Below, piece after piece: positions 48,091 through 57,966 of a DNA stretch of 64,000 bases. The notes under the pieces were generated by a model. That model worked only from the letters and a program-made list of their open reading frames with translations. It was not told the origin of the DNA and did not search any database. The stretch covers positions 18,392-82,391 of the forward strand of contig MEPB01000026.1 of NCBI GenBank assembly GCA_001769385.1, given 5' to 3'. This DNA comes from Bacteroidetes bacterium RIFCSPLOWO2_12_FULL_35_15 (lineage in GTDB: Bacteria; Bacteroidota; Bacteroidia; 2-12-FULL-35-15). The position numbers and the translations under genes were made by a program. Each line of letters begins with the position of its first letter. The stretch's first letter is position 1.

Positions 48091-48602
48091 TCTTTTGTTT
48101 TTATTTTAATGGCAATTACAATACATCCGACAAGTGCTGCTAATAAAAGCATACTCACTACTTCAAAAGGTAAAATATATCCGTATTGTGTCGTACTTAA
48201 CATTTGTAATCCAATATTTTTTACACTCGGTGCAACCGCTGCATTAGCAGTTGGAATAAATGTATGTTCCGTAATATAAAGAAGTGTAAGTGCTGTTGCA
48301 AAAACAGCTGCAAGTCCTGAAAACAGGGCCCTCCACAGCACAGGCTTTTGCATTTCATCACCGGAAGCATGTGTTAAAAAAACAGAAAATATGATCAACA
48401 CTACAATACCGCCTACATAAACCACAATTTGAACTGCTGCAATAAATTCATAATTCAAATAGAAATACAATGAAGCAATACCTAGCAATGAAAATAACAG
48501 GTAAATAGCAGCACGGAATATTTTACGGGAAGTTACCGCAAGTATTCCACCGCCAATGATCACCGCAGCGATAATATAAAATATGATTTGTGACGCGCTC
48601 AA
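48087..48602 (-). CDS. nuoJ: NADH-quinone oxidoreductase subunit J
   Basis: RKIFRAAIYLLFSLLGIASLYFYLNYEFIAAVQIVVYVGGIVVLIIFSVFL. Confidence 0.95.
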   Translation of the reverse strand: MSASQIIFYIIAAVIIGGGILAVTSRKIFRAAIYLLFSLLGIASLYFYLNYEFIAAVQIVVYVGGIVVLIIFSVFLTHASGDEMQKPVLWRALFSGLAAVFATALTLLYITEHTFIPTANAAVAPSVKNIGLQMLSTTQYGYILPFEVVSMLLLAALVGCIVIAIKIKTKE

Positions 48603-48681
48603 TTTATTTTTTATTTATCAATTTAAAATTCTAATTCTTAAATCCTTTTTCCTAAATCAACAAATCCTGATTTTTTAGTTC

Positions 48682-49158
48682 CTACTCAACTCCATCTTTC
48701 AATCTTGAACCGGGTTTATTCAAAACCTTTTTCAAATATTGTTTCTCGTACTGACTGTGTTCAAATTCATTGCCCATTAGAATTGCAGTGGTCGGACATG
48801 CTTCAACACACATACCACACATGGTACACATATCTAAATGATACACCCATGTATCAATTCTTTTTTTCTTTTTACCATCCGGTTGGATCTCTTGTTTGGT
48901 GATAATTTTTATTGATCCATTCGGACACGATAATTCACAGGATTGACACCCTGTGCATTGGTGTTCATTTTTTTCGTCATGCGGCATGATCACCTCACCA
49001 CGAAAACGTTCAGGCAAGTTTAATGTAGCACGATTTTCCGGATATTCTTCCGTAATAATTTTATTAGGATGGATAAAATAATACCCCGTCAATTTCATCC
49101 CGGTTAATAAGGATTTTATTGATTTAAAAATGGTCCCGAAATACTCTTTTATAAACAT
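48682..49158 (-). CDS. nuoI: NADH-quinone oxidoreductase subunit I (2x[4Fe-4S])
   Basis: CTGCQSCELSCP and CTMCGMCVEACP clusters; GEVIMPHDEKNEHQ; position in nuo operon. Confidence 0.93.
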   Translation of the reverse strand: MFIKEYFGTIFKSIKSLLTGMKLTGYYFIHPNKIITEEYPENRATLNLPERFRGEVIMPHDEKNEHQCTGCQSCELSCPNGSIKIITKQEIQPDGKKKKRIDTWVYHLDMCTMCGMCVEACPTTAILMGNEFEHSQYEKQYLKKVLNKPGSRLKDGVE

Positions 49159-49203
49159 CTTATTTAAAAAATTCTAAACATTAAATTCTAAAATCTAAAC
49201 ACA

Positions 49204-50298
49204 TTAAAAGTGCCAGCCCATAATTGCCATTAAGGTTACCAATAATACATTTACCATACTTATTGGCAACAAATATTTCCACTCCAGGTTCAATAATTGA
49301 TCAATCCGTAAACGCGGGAATGTCCAACGAAACTGCATAATAATAAAAATGATAAATAATGTTTTTCCAAAAAACCAAATGGATGAAGGAATGTAATCCA
49401 TGATATGATTGAAACCTGTCATTCCACCAATGTGGAAAGGCATCCATCCTCCAAGGAAAATTGTTGCAGCTACTGCTGATACAACAAATAAATTAATGTA
49501 TTCCGCCATCAGGAACATGGCGAATTTCATACCCGCATATTCTGTGTTGAAACCTCCGGTAAGCTCTTGGTCGGCTTCTACTAAATCGAATGGAGCACGA
49601 TTGATCTCTGCTGTTGAAGCAACTACAAATATCACAAAAGCAATCGCTACAGGAATGTGTCCCTTAAATATCCACCATCCGTTTGCCTGACTCTCCACAA
49701 TATCATTCAAACTTAAACTTCCGGTAAGAACTACAATTGAAATAAGCGATAAGCCAATTGAAAGTTCGTAGCTCACTATTTGCGCACCAGAGCGCATTGC
49801 TCCGATTAAGGAGTATTTATTACCACTTGACCAGCCAGCCATTAAAATTCCGATAACTGCCATGGATGAAACGGAAGAAATATAAAGTACGCCAATGTTA
49901 ATGTCCCAGATTTGAAAACCTTTGGCATAAGCTATTGGCGCTACAGCCAACAGAGCAGTAGTAATAATGATACCGGGAGCAAGATTAAATAAAAATTTAT
50001 CAGCAGCGTCAGGAGTAAAACCTTCTTTGAACAACAGCTTCACAGTATCAGCAATAATTTGCAAAGTCCCTTTTGGTCCAACACGATTTGGTCCTAAACG
50101 AAGTTCCATGAATGCTGCCACTTTACGTTCCATATAACCCAGGAAGAAAGCCAATAATATAAGGAACACCAATAAACACACTCCAACAATAACCATTTCG
50201 GTTACCGTAAGAAGCATATCGTTTGTTATGGCATTTTTCAGCCAATTATGGATATGTGTTGCAAGTGACGAAAAGCTATATGATAAAAGTGTTTTCAA
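49204..50298 (-). CDS. nuoH: NADH-quinone oxidoreductase subunit H
   Basis: LGYMERKVAAFMELRLGPNRVGPKGTLQIIADTVKLLFKE, AEINRAPFDLVEADQELTGGFNTEYAGMKFA, FRWTFPRLRIDQL. Confidence 0.97.
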   Translation of the reverse strand: MKTLLSYSFSSLATHIHNWLKNAITNDMLLTVTEMVIVGVCLLVFLILLAFFLGYMERKVAAFMELRLGPNRVGPKGTLQIIADTVKLLFKEGFTPDAADKFLFNLAPGIIITTALLAVAPIAYAKGFQIWDINIGVLYISSVSSMAVIGILMAGWSSGNKYSLIGAMRSGAQIVSYELSIGLSLISIVVLTGSLSLNDIVESQANGWWIFKGHIPVAIAFVIFVVASTAEINRAPFDLVEADQELTGGFNTEYAGMKFAMFLMAEYINLFVVSAVAATIFLGGWMPFHIGGMTGFNHIMDYIPSSIWFFGKTLFIIFIIMQFRWTFPRLRIDQLLNLEWKYLLPISMVNVLLVTLMAIMGWHF

Positions 50299-50346
50299 TT
50301 TTTAATATATAAATTCTATTCCTTATTTATAATTACTATTCCCTAA

Positions 50347-51468
50347 TTACCTGTCAATATCAGGAATAATTAAATCAATGGTAGCCATAATTGCTATCAG
50401 ATCCCCTATTTTATGTCCTTTTGAAATATGTGGTATTGCAGATAAGTTAGCAAAATTTGGTGAACGATATTTGCAACGGTATGGTGTTGCACTGCCATCA
50501 CTAACAATGTACACACCTAATTCTCCTCGGGCTGTTTCTACTCGTTGGTAAAATTCTCCTTTTGGTAATTTTAGTACATTTTTTGTTTTGGCAACAAATT
50601 CTCCTTCCGGAATATTGTCGATCAGCTGCTCTATAATATTTACTGATTGTAACATTTCAGCCATACGCACCTGGCACCTTGCCCAGCTATCACCACCTGT
50701 TACCAGTATTTCGTCAAATTTCAGTTTTTCATAACCATCATAAGGATAAAGTTTCCGGATATCGCAGCTAAGTCCGGAAGCTCTTGCTACAGGACCTGTA
50801 CAACCTAATGCAATGGCATCTTCTTTCGTTAAAACTCCAACATCCATCATACGATTTTGGAAAATAACATTACCGATCAATATTTCATTGTACTCATGAT
50901 AATTATCTTTGAATTGCTTCAATACTTCTTTAATACGTTTTGGAAAATCAGGTTGCAGGTCTGTTATTACACCACCCGGAACCATGAAGTTTTGCGTAAG
51001 TCTTGCTCCACAAGTTTCTTCCATGATGCTATTGATCGCCTCGCGTTCGCGGAAAGCATAAAAGAAAGGAGTTACACCACCCAGATCGAGACCGGCAGAT
51101 GCAAACCATAAAATATGTGAGCTAAGACGTGACAACTCACATAATATAATCCTGATTGCTTGTGCACGTGCAGGAACCTCTACCTGTAAAGCTTTTTCAA
51201 CTACCAATGCACATGCCTGATTGTTCATGTGTGCCGACAAATAATCCATTCGGCTGGTTATATAAATAAACTGGCGATAGGAAAAACTTTCGCTCATTTT
51301 TTCAATGGAACGATGAATGTATCCCAGATGTGGTTCTACTTTTTTAATTGTTTCACCATCCAGCCACACCTTTAAACGTAACACACCATGTGTGGACGGA
51401 TGCTGTGGCCCAATGTTTATGACAAATTCGCCTTCTTCGTTAATACAATCTTCTTCTCCTAGTAACAT
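50347..51468 (-). CDS. nuoD: NADH-quinone oxidoreductase subunit D
   Basis: NIGPQHPSTHGVLRLKVWLDGE, PHLGYIHRSIEKMSESFSYRQFIYITSRMDYLSAH, TGPVARASGLSCDIRK. Confidence 0.97.
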   Translation of the reverse strand: MLLGEEDCINEEGEFVINIGPQHPSTHGVLRLKVWLDGETIKKVEPHLGYIHRSIEKMSESFSYRQFIYITSRMDYLSAHMNNQACALVVEKALQVEVPARAQAIRIILCELSRLSSHILWFASAGLDLGGVTPFFYAFREREAINSIMEETCGARLTQNFMVPGGVITDLQPDFPKRIKEVLKQFKDNYHEYNEILIGNVIFQNRMMDVGVLTKEDAIALGCTGPVARASGLSCDIRKLYPYDGYEKLKFDEILVTGGDSWARCQVRMAEMLQSVNIIEQLIDNIPEGEFVAKTKNVLKLPKGEFYQRVETARGELGVYIVSDGSATPYRCKYRSPNFANLSAIPHISKGHKIGDLIAIMATIDLIIPDIDR

Positions 51469-51924
51469 CTATAATTCTATCATGTGTTCGTCAACATAAT
51501 TTTTTCTCAGGGGATACCCCACCCAATCTTCTTCTAAAAATATTCTACGCAAGTTTGGATGATTTAAAAATTTAACACCAAACAAATCGAATACTTCATC
51601 TTCATTCAATTCGGCTGTTTTCCAAATATCATAAACCGATTCAATTTGCGGATTAATAGTATCGGTAATTTTCGCTTTTACAACAATTGTATGATTATGT
51701 GTTTTTGAATTCAGGAAGTAAACCATCATTAAATGATCTTTCCAATCCACACATGTTAAGCAAAATAAATAATCAAAATTAAATTCTTTAGTTGAGCGAA
51801 GAACTTTCATAAAAGGAAGTAACTCTTCGGAAGGAATAATAACATTCAAAAACTCTCCGGTTTCATCAAAAGTGACTGCTGAGAATACTTGTGTAATATT
51901 ATTTTTTAGTTCTTCGTTAGTCAT
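51469..51924 (-). CDS. nuoC: NADH-quinone oxidoreductase subunit C
   Basis: FNFDYLFCLTCVDWKDHLMMVYFL, SVYDIWKTAELNEDEVFDLFGVKFLNHPNLRRIFLEEDWVGYPLRK. Confidence 0.95.
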   Translation of the reverse strand: MTNEELKNNITQVFSAVTFDETGEFLNVIIPSEELLPFMKVLRSTKEFNFDYLFCLTCVDWKDHLMMVYFLNSKTHNHTIVVKAKITDTINPQIESVYDIWKTAELNEDEVFDLFGVKFLNHPNLRRIFLEEDWVGYPLRKNYVDEHMIEL

Positions 51925-51960
51925 TATTTTTATTTCCTGTTTTTTTTGTTTCCCTATTCC

Positions 51961-52509
51961 CTACTTTTTATCTACTTGTTTTCTGAAGTAAGCGTCATTC
52001 TTAATTTTTTCCTGCAAAGCAATCATTGAATGTAAAAGAGCTTCAGGACGCGGAGGACAACCCGGCACAAAAACATCAACAGGAATAATATGATCAATTC
52101 CTTTTACAACAGAATACGTATTGTAAAAGAACGGACCACCTGAAATAGTACATGCACCCATTGCAATAACATATTTTGGTTCGGGCATCTGATCATATAA
52201 GCGCTTAAGCACCGGTGCCATTTTCATCACAATAGTACCTGAAACAATTATTAAATCAGCCTGACGTGGTGTTGCACGCATTACTTCAAATCCAAAACGC
52301 GACCAATCGTATTTTGCATTTACAGTGTGCATCATTTCAATTGCACAGCAACTTGTACCAAATGCCAACGGCCATACCGAATTGGAACGGGCCCAATTTA
52401 TAACCGCATCAAGTTGGGTTACCATAAACCCTCCATCAGGAGTTTCGTGAATTTGCCCGGGAAATTCCAGTTTATCTTTTACACCCATTTTAGCGCTCCC
52501 TTCTTCCAA
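51961..52509 (-). CDS. nuoB: NADH-quinone oxidoreductase subunit B
   Basis: [78 protein letters not shown]. Confidence 0.97.
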   Translation of the reverse strand: MEEGSAKMGVKDKLEFPGQIHETPDGGFMVTQLDAVINWARSNSVWPLAFGTSCCAIEMMHTVNAKYDWSRFGFEVMRATPRQADLIIVSGTIVMKMAPVLKRLYDQMPEPKYVIAMGACTISGGPFFYNTYSVVKGIDHIIPVDVFVPGCPPRPEALLHSMIALQEKIKNDAYFRKQVDKK

Positions 52510-52865
52510 GCATACAACAGGCCCATAAATAAAATAAACATGAAAACTAATATCTCAAAAAATGCAAGCATGCCTATGTCTTTTACAACAACAGCCCATG
52601 GATACATGAAGACAAGCTCCACATCAAACACCAAAAATATTAAAGCGAATAAATAATAACCAACATTAAATTGAATAAACGAAGTTCCCGAAGTAGGAAT
52701 ACCGCATTCGTATGTTTCACCTTTCTGAGGATTTGTAGAAGTTTTTGCAAGTGCCTTTGATAAAAGGATTCCGCCTGCCGCGAAAGCAACTCCGCAAAAT
52801 AAAAGAAGTATTAGTGCCAGTGAGCCCATATAATTTTTTCTGGTGTCAAAAGTATCTTGCGTCAA
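52479..52865 (-). CDS. nuoA: NADH-quinone oxidoreductase subunit A
   Basis: [44 protein letters not shown]. Confidence 0.95.
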   Translation of the reverse strand: MTQDTFDTRKNYMGSLALILLLFCGVAFAAGGILLSKALAKTSTNPQKGETYECGIPTSGTSFIQFNVGYYLFALIFLVFDVELVFMYPWAVVVKDIGMLAFFEILVFMFILFMGLLYAWKKGALKWV

Positions 52866-52959
52866 AGTTATAAAAAATGATATATATCATACCAAAATAA
52901 TTCAAATCAAGCTTCCTTTACAAACTATTTTTAATTCAATTAATTTAAAACTATAATTT

Positions 52960-53307
52960 ATGGCAATCAAAATTACAGACGAGTGTATCAATTGCGGAGC
53001 CTGCGAGCCAGAATGTCCAAATGGTTCTATTTATGCCGGAGGAGATGAGTGGAGATTTTCCGACAAAACCTCAGTGAAAGGAAGTTTTACTTCAAAAAGC
53101 GGAATTACGGCTAATGCAGACGATGCGCAAACCTCTATTTCAGGAGATTTTTATTATATCGTAACGGATAAATGCACTGAATGTGCGGGGTTTCATGATG
53201 AACCACAATGTGCATCTGTTTGTCCTGTTGATTGTTGTGTTCAGGACGAAAATCATGTGGAATCGAAAGATGAATTATTAGCAAAGAAAGAAACATTACA
53301 TGCTTAA
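52960..53307 (+). CDS. 2x[4Fe-4S] ferredoxin
   Basis: [20 protein letters not shown] and [22 protein letters not shown]. Confidence 0.93.
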   Translation: MAIKITDECINCGACEPECPNGSIYAGGDEWRFSDKTSVKGSFTSKSGITANADDAQTSISGDFYYIVTDKCTECAGFHDEPQCASVCPVDCCVQDENHVESKDELLAKKETLHA

Positions 53308-53326
53308 AAATCATTAAAGAATAATA

Positions 53327-55198
53327 ATGGAAACAGTTGAAAAAAAAGCAGGGAAAACAACCGAAGTTAGAGAAGCTGATAGAGTGGTGGTACGTTTTTC
53401 CGGTGACTCCGGTGATGGTATGCAATTAACCGGAATGCAGTTTTCTGATACTGCAGCACTTTTAGGAAATGATATCAGTACCTTTCCTGATTATCCGTCT
53501 GAAATACGTGCCCCGATAGGTACTGTTGCAGGGGTATCTGGATTTCAGGTGCATTTTGGAAGCAAAGAAATATTTACTTCCGGTGACGAATACGATGTAT
53601 TGGTTGCAATGAATGCTGCAGCATTAAAAGTTGATCTTCCTAAATTAAAAAAAGGAGGATTCATCATTGCAAACACTGCCGGATTTGATAAAAAAAATCT
53701 TGGCCTGGCACAATATCCTGAAGGAGTGAATCCTTTGGAGGATGAATCACTTACAAATTACACTGTATTGCAAGTAGATGTAACACGGCTTACAAAAGAA
53801 GCGCTTGCAGATTCTGGATTAGGAACAAAAGAAATTGAACGATCTAAAAACATGTTTGTGCTGGGTGTTCTTTTCTGGATGTTTGATAAACCTCTAGATC
53901 ATACGCTAAAGTTCATCGAAGAAAAATTTGCAAAAAAACCTGAAATTGCTCTTGCGAATGAAAAAACGTTAAAAGCCGGGTGGATCTATGGTGAAAACAC
54001 AGAGATCTTTAACACTCAATTCAAAGTTTCAGCAGCAAAACTACCTGCTGGAGAATACAGAAGTATCACAGGAAATCATGCAACTGCTATTGGATTACTT
54101 GCTGCTGCAGAGAAATCAGGTTTGCCTTTATTTTTAGGCTCTTACCCTATCACTCCTGCTACAGATATTTTACATGAGCTTTCAAAATACAAAGCGAATG
54201 GCGTAAAAACCTTGCAGGCAGAAGATGAAATAGCTGGTATTTGTTCTGCCATTGGAGCTTCTTATGCAGGAAATCTTGCAATAACAACTACTTCAGGACC
54301 CGGTATGGCTTTAAAAACGGAAGCATTAGGTTTAGCAACCATGTTGGAAATCCCTTTGGTGGTTGTAAATGTTCAGCGTGGAGGGCCAAGTACAGGTTTA
54401 CCAACAAAAACGGAGCAATCCGATTTATTGATGGCCATGCATGGAAGACATGGCGAAGCACCTCTTCCTGTTATTGCAGCTTCTTCTCCATCGGATTGTT
54501 TTGATATGGCGTATGAAGCATGCAGAATTGCGATTGAACACATGACACCTGTCATATTATTAACAGACGGATACATTGCAAATGGTTCTGAACCATGGCT
54601 TTTTCCAACTGAAGATAAGCTTGCAAAAATTTCAGTGAAGTTTTTAGATACGCCCAATGGCGAAAACAATGTGTTGCTTCCTTACAAACGCAACGAAAAC
54701 TTAGTTCGTCCCTGGATCAAGCCGGGAACAAAAGGTTTAGAGCATCGTATTGGCGGATTGGAAAAACAAAATGAAACCGGAAACGTTTCGTATGATGCAA
54801 AAAATCACGAAACGATGACCAGATTAAGAGCTGCAAAAATTGAAAAAATTGCTGATTTTATCCCTCTTGCAAAACCTGATAGCGGAAAAGAAAAAGCGAA
54901 AGTTCTGGTATTAGGCTGGGGCTCTACAGCAGGCTCAATAAAAATGGTTGTTCGCGAAATGATTGATGAAGGCGCTGATGTGGCACATGTTCATTTAAAA
55001 TACATCAATCCATTTCCAAAAAATCTGGGTGAATTATTAAAAGGATATGAAAAAGTATTGATCCCTGAAATGAATTGCGGACAATTGTTACAGTTGATAA
55101 GAGCAAAATATATGGTACCTGCAATTGGTTTTTCTAAAGTGCAGGGATTGCCGTTTACAACAGCTGAATTAAAAGAAAAAATAAAAGACCTATTATAA
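53327..55198 (+). CDS. korA: 2-oxoacid:ferredoxin oxidoreductase alpha (fused gamma-alpha) subunit
   Basis: [101 protein letters not shown]. Confidence 0.94.
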   Translation: METVEKKAGKTTEVREADRVVVRFSGDSGDGMQLTGMQFSDTAALLGNDISTFPDYPSEIRAPIGTVAGVSGFQVHFGSKEIFTSGDEYDVLVAMNAAALKVDLPKLKKGGFIIANTAGFDKKNLGLAQYPEGVNPLEDESLTNYTVLQVDVTRLTKEALADSGLGTKEIERSKNMFVLGVLFWMFDKPLDHTLKFIEEKFAKKPEIALANEKTLKAGWIYGENTEIFNTQFKVSAAKLPAGEYRSITGNHATAIGLLAAAEKSGLPLFLGSYPITPATDILHELSKYKANGVKTLQAEDEIAGICSAIGASYAGNLAITTTSGPGMALKTEALGLATMLEIPLVVVNVQRGGPSTGLPTKTEQSDLLMAMHGRHGEAPLPVIAASSPSDCFDMAYEACRIAIEHMTPVILLTDGYIANGSEPWLFPTEDKLAKISVKFLDTPNGENNVLLPYKRNENLVRPWIKPGTKGLEHRIGGLEKQNETGNVSYDAKNHETMTRLRAAKIEKIADFIPLAKPDSGKEKAKVLVLGWGSTAGSIKMVVREMIDEGADVAHVHLKYINPFPKNLGELLKGYEKVLIPEMNCGQLLQLIRAKYMVPAIGFSKVQGLPFTTAELKEKIKDLL

Positions 55199-55311
55199 AT
55201 CTACGAAATACGAATAAATACGAATCTACGAATAAGAAAACAAAATATTATATACAGTTTCGTGAATAGGTATAGTTCGATATTGGTAGCTAAATTAAAA
55301 AATAAATTAGC

Positions 55312-56343
55312 ATGGAAACAGCAACTGAAAATAAATTAAGCCCAAAGGATTACGCATCAGAAATGGAAGTGAAATGGTGCCCGGGATGTGGAGACTATTC
55401 TATTTTAAAGCAGGTACAAACGGTATTTCCTGATCTGGGTGTGCCCAAAGAAAATTTTGCTTTCATTTCCGGTATAGGTTGTTCCTCACGCTTTACCTAT
55501 TATATGGATACATACGGTATGCATAGCATTCACGGAAGAGCTGCAGCAATTGCCTCCGGGGTAAAAGCGGCTAATCCTGATTTAAGTGTGTGGATCGTTT
55601 CCGGTGATGGTGATGCCCTTTCAATTGGTGGAAATCACTTTATTCATTTGATGCGTAAAAATTTCGATGTGAATTATCTGGTTTTTAATAATCAGATCTA
55701 CAGCTTGACAAAAGGACAATATTCCCCAACTTCTGAAAGAGGAAAAGTAACTAAATCGAGTCCATACGGTTCTATTGAAGAACCATTTAATCCTTCTGAA
55801 TTAGCATTGGGTGCAAAAGCAAGTTTTGTTGCGCGTACACTTGACCGCGATCCGAAACACATGCAAGCAGTTTTAAAACGCGCTCATGCACATAAAGGAA
55901 CTTCCTTTGTGGAAGTATATCAAAACTGTCCTGTATTTAACGACACAGCCTTTTTTGCCTTCTCTGATAAAGAAACAAAAAAAGAAGAAGCCATCCTAGT
56001 GGAACACGGCAAACCATTGATCTTTGGTAACAATGAGGAGAAAGGAATTAAGTTTGAAGGATTAAATCCTGTTATAGTAACTATTAAAGAAAGTGGTATT
56101 TCTCCAAATGATCTATGGATACACGATGAGAAAGATAAAACAAAAGCAAATATCCTTTCCCGTTTCTTTGATACGACTCAACACGATGATGAGTTCCCCC
56201 GTCCATTCGGAATTATTTACGCCAATGAGCGCCCGATATACGATGAGAACTTAGTAGCACAAATTGATACCGTTAAGCTTAAAAAAGGAAAAACATCCTT
56301 AAATAAAATATTATCAGGAGAAAAAACCTGGAGTATAAATTAG
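55312..56343 (+). CDS. korB: 2-oxoacid:ferredoxin oxidoreductase beta subunit
   Basis: KWCPGCGDYSILKQVQTVFPDLG, GIGCSSRFTYYMDTYGMHSIHGRAAAIASGVKAANPDLSVWIVSGDGDALSIGGNHFIH, NNQIYSLTKGQYSPTS. Confidence 0.95.
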   Translation: METATENKLSPKDYASEMEVKWCPGCGDYSILKQVQTVFPDLGVPKENFAFISGIGCSSRFTYYMDTYGMHSIHGRAAAIASGVKAANPDLSVWIVSGDGDALSIGGNHFIHLMRKNFDVNYLVFNNQIYSLTKGQYSPTSERGKVTKSSPYGSIEEPFNPSELALGAKASFVARTLDRDPKHMQAVLKRAHAHKGTSFVEVYQNCPVFNDTAFFAFSDKETKKEEAILVEHGKPLIFGNNEEKGIKFEGLNPVIVTIKESGISPNDLWIHDEKDKTKANILSRFFDTTQHDDEFPRPFGIIYANERPIYDENLVAQIDTVKLKKGKTSLNKILSGEKTWSIN

Positions 56344-56368
56344 ACCTTTGATTTGGGTTAGAAAGAGG

Positions 56369-56397
56369 CACCTCGGGTAATGTGAGGTGTTTTTTTT
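56369..56397 (+). terminator. Intrinsic terminator downstream of korB
   Basis: CACCTC-gggtaatgt-GAGGTG followed by an eight-T run. Confidence 0.75.
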
Positions 56398-56483
56398 GTG
56401 TAGTACTCTTTCTTATTTTTACACAGAAATAAATTGAGTAAATCTCCGTACTTTTACATTTCAAAAAATAATCAATAAAAAAA

Positions 56484-56996
56484 ATGAACAAACACCTTGA
56501 AATATTATACAAAGAGCATGCAGTCATAAAAAAAGCTCTTCAAACAGTAAAAGAACTGAAAGAACTGATCGATATAAATCCCGATGAATATAAATCAGAA
56601 ATGATACGGTATATTTCTTTTTTCAGAAAGTATGCTGATGGATTTCATCATTATAAAGAAGAACAAATTTTATTTCCTGAAATGAGCAAAAAAAATGAAT
56701 TCCTTGCTGAAGGTGTTATCAAAGAAATGTTTGAAAACCATTCTGATTTCAGAGAGATGACCGGAAATATTGAATCTCTGGTTAATTCAGGAGATTACAA
56801 AAATGCCCATGCAGCATTTGAAAAATATGCTGAAGCATTACTTGATCATATTGCAGTGGAAGATGATGAAGTTTTTCAAATGGCCGAATCGGTTTTTGAT
56901 GATGCAGAAATTGAAAAAATATATTTCCGTTTTATGGATTGTGATAAAGACCTTGGCACTTCCGACAAAATAAAATTTGAAGCAATGATAAATTGA
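56484..56996 (+). CDS. Hemerythrin-domain protein
   Basis: LEILYKEHAVIKKALQTV, FADGFHHYKEEQILFPEM, ENHSDFREMT, LLDHIAVEDDEVFQMAE: canonical HxxE/HxxxE positions. Confidence 0.88.
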   Translation: MNKHLEILYKEHAVIKKALQTVKELKELIDINPDEYKSEMIRYISFFRKYADGFHHYKEEQILFPEMSKKNEFLAEGVIKEMFENHSDFREMTGNIESLVNSGDYKNAHAAFEKYAEALLDHIAVEDDEVFQMAESVFDDAEIEKIYFRFMDCDKDLGTSDKIKFEAMIN

Positions 56997-57037
56997 TTTT
57001 ATTTTAAAAAAAATTGAAAACCAAATTCAATAATTAA

Positions 57038-57254
57038 GAGCCTGTTAAAATTTCACTAAAATAAAATATAGTATAGCAAACATTGCGGGGTCACTTCGAG
57101 TGCGACCAAAGGGAGCGTATCGAGAAGGCGGGGAGAATTCTGAAATAATAAGCTCTCGCACTTTCTCGATACACCTTCCTAAAAAAGGAAGGCTACTCGA
57201 AATGACAACCCACATTGCGATAACAGATAATTTGAACAAAATTTAAACAGGCTC
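57038..57254. mobile_element. MITE-like element with ~20-bp imperfect terminal inverted repeats
   Basis: Left end GAGCCTGTTAAAATTTCAC, right end GAACAAAATTTAAACAGGCTC; internal perfect pair GTATCGAGAA/TTCTCGATAC; no coding capacity. Confidence 0.6.
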
Positions 57255-57274
57255 TACGAAATAAATAATTAATC

Positions 57275-57949
57275 ATGAAATTGCTGATCATTGAAGATGA
57301 ACTTAGTTTACTAAAAAGCATTACTGATTTTTTTCAGAAGGAGTTGTTCATTTGTGAAACAGCCACTACATACAATGAAGGACTTGAAAAAATTAATTTG
57401 TATGATTATGATTGCATTATTTTAGACATCAATCTTCCGGGGGGCAGTGGATTGAAACTTCTGGAAAACCTTAGAAATAAAAAGAAACAAGAAGGCGTTG
57501 TCATTATTTCTGCAAAAAATTCAGTGGATGATAAAATAGCCGGGCTCGAATTAGGAGCTGATGACTATCTGACCAAACCTTTTCATCTTTCAGAATTAAA
57601 CGCCAGAGTTAAAGCCCTTCTTCGAAGAAAATATTCGGAGGGAACAAACCAAATTAAGTGTGATGATTTATTAATTGATCTATCTTCAAAGTCTGTTTCA
57701 TTTAAAAATATTCCTCTTCACCTTACAAAAAATGAATATCAGTTATTGATTTTTATGGCTGCAAACAAACAGCGCGTAATATCGAAACAAGCAATAGCAG
57801 AGCATCTTTTAGGCGACCAGGCTGACAATGTTGATTCCTATCATTCTGTTTATGCTCATATAAAAAACATTAAGAAAAAACTAAAAGATGTTGATTGTCC
57901 GGATTGCATAAAAGCTGTTTACGGACTGGGGTATAAATTTGAAATGTAA
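57275..57949 (+). CDS. OmpR-family response regulator
   Basis: Receiver domain (LLIIEDELSLLK, DCIILDINLPGGSGLKLLE, VIISAKNS, GADDYLTKPFHLSEL) plus winged-helix C-terminus. Confidence 0.94.
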   Translation: MKLLIIEDELSLLKSITDFFQKELFICETATTYNEGLEKINLYDYDCIILDINLPGGSGLKLLENLRNKKKQEGVVIISAKNSVDDKIAGLELGADDYLTKPFHLSELNARVKALLRRKYSEGTNQIKCDDLLIDLSSKSVSFKNIPLHLTKNEYQLLIFMAANKQRVISKQAIAEHLLGDQADNVDSYHSVYAHIKNIKKKLKDVDCPDCIKAVYGLGYKFEM

Positions 57950-57966
57950 TGAAATAGAGGAAAAAA

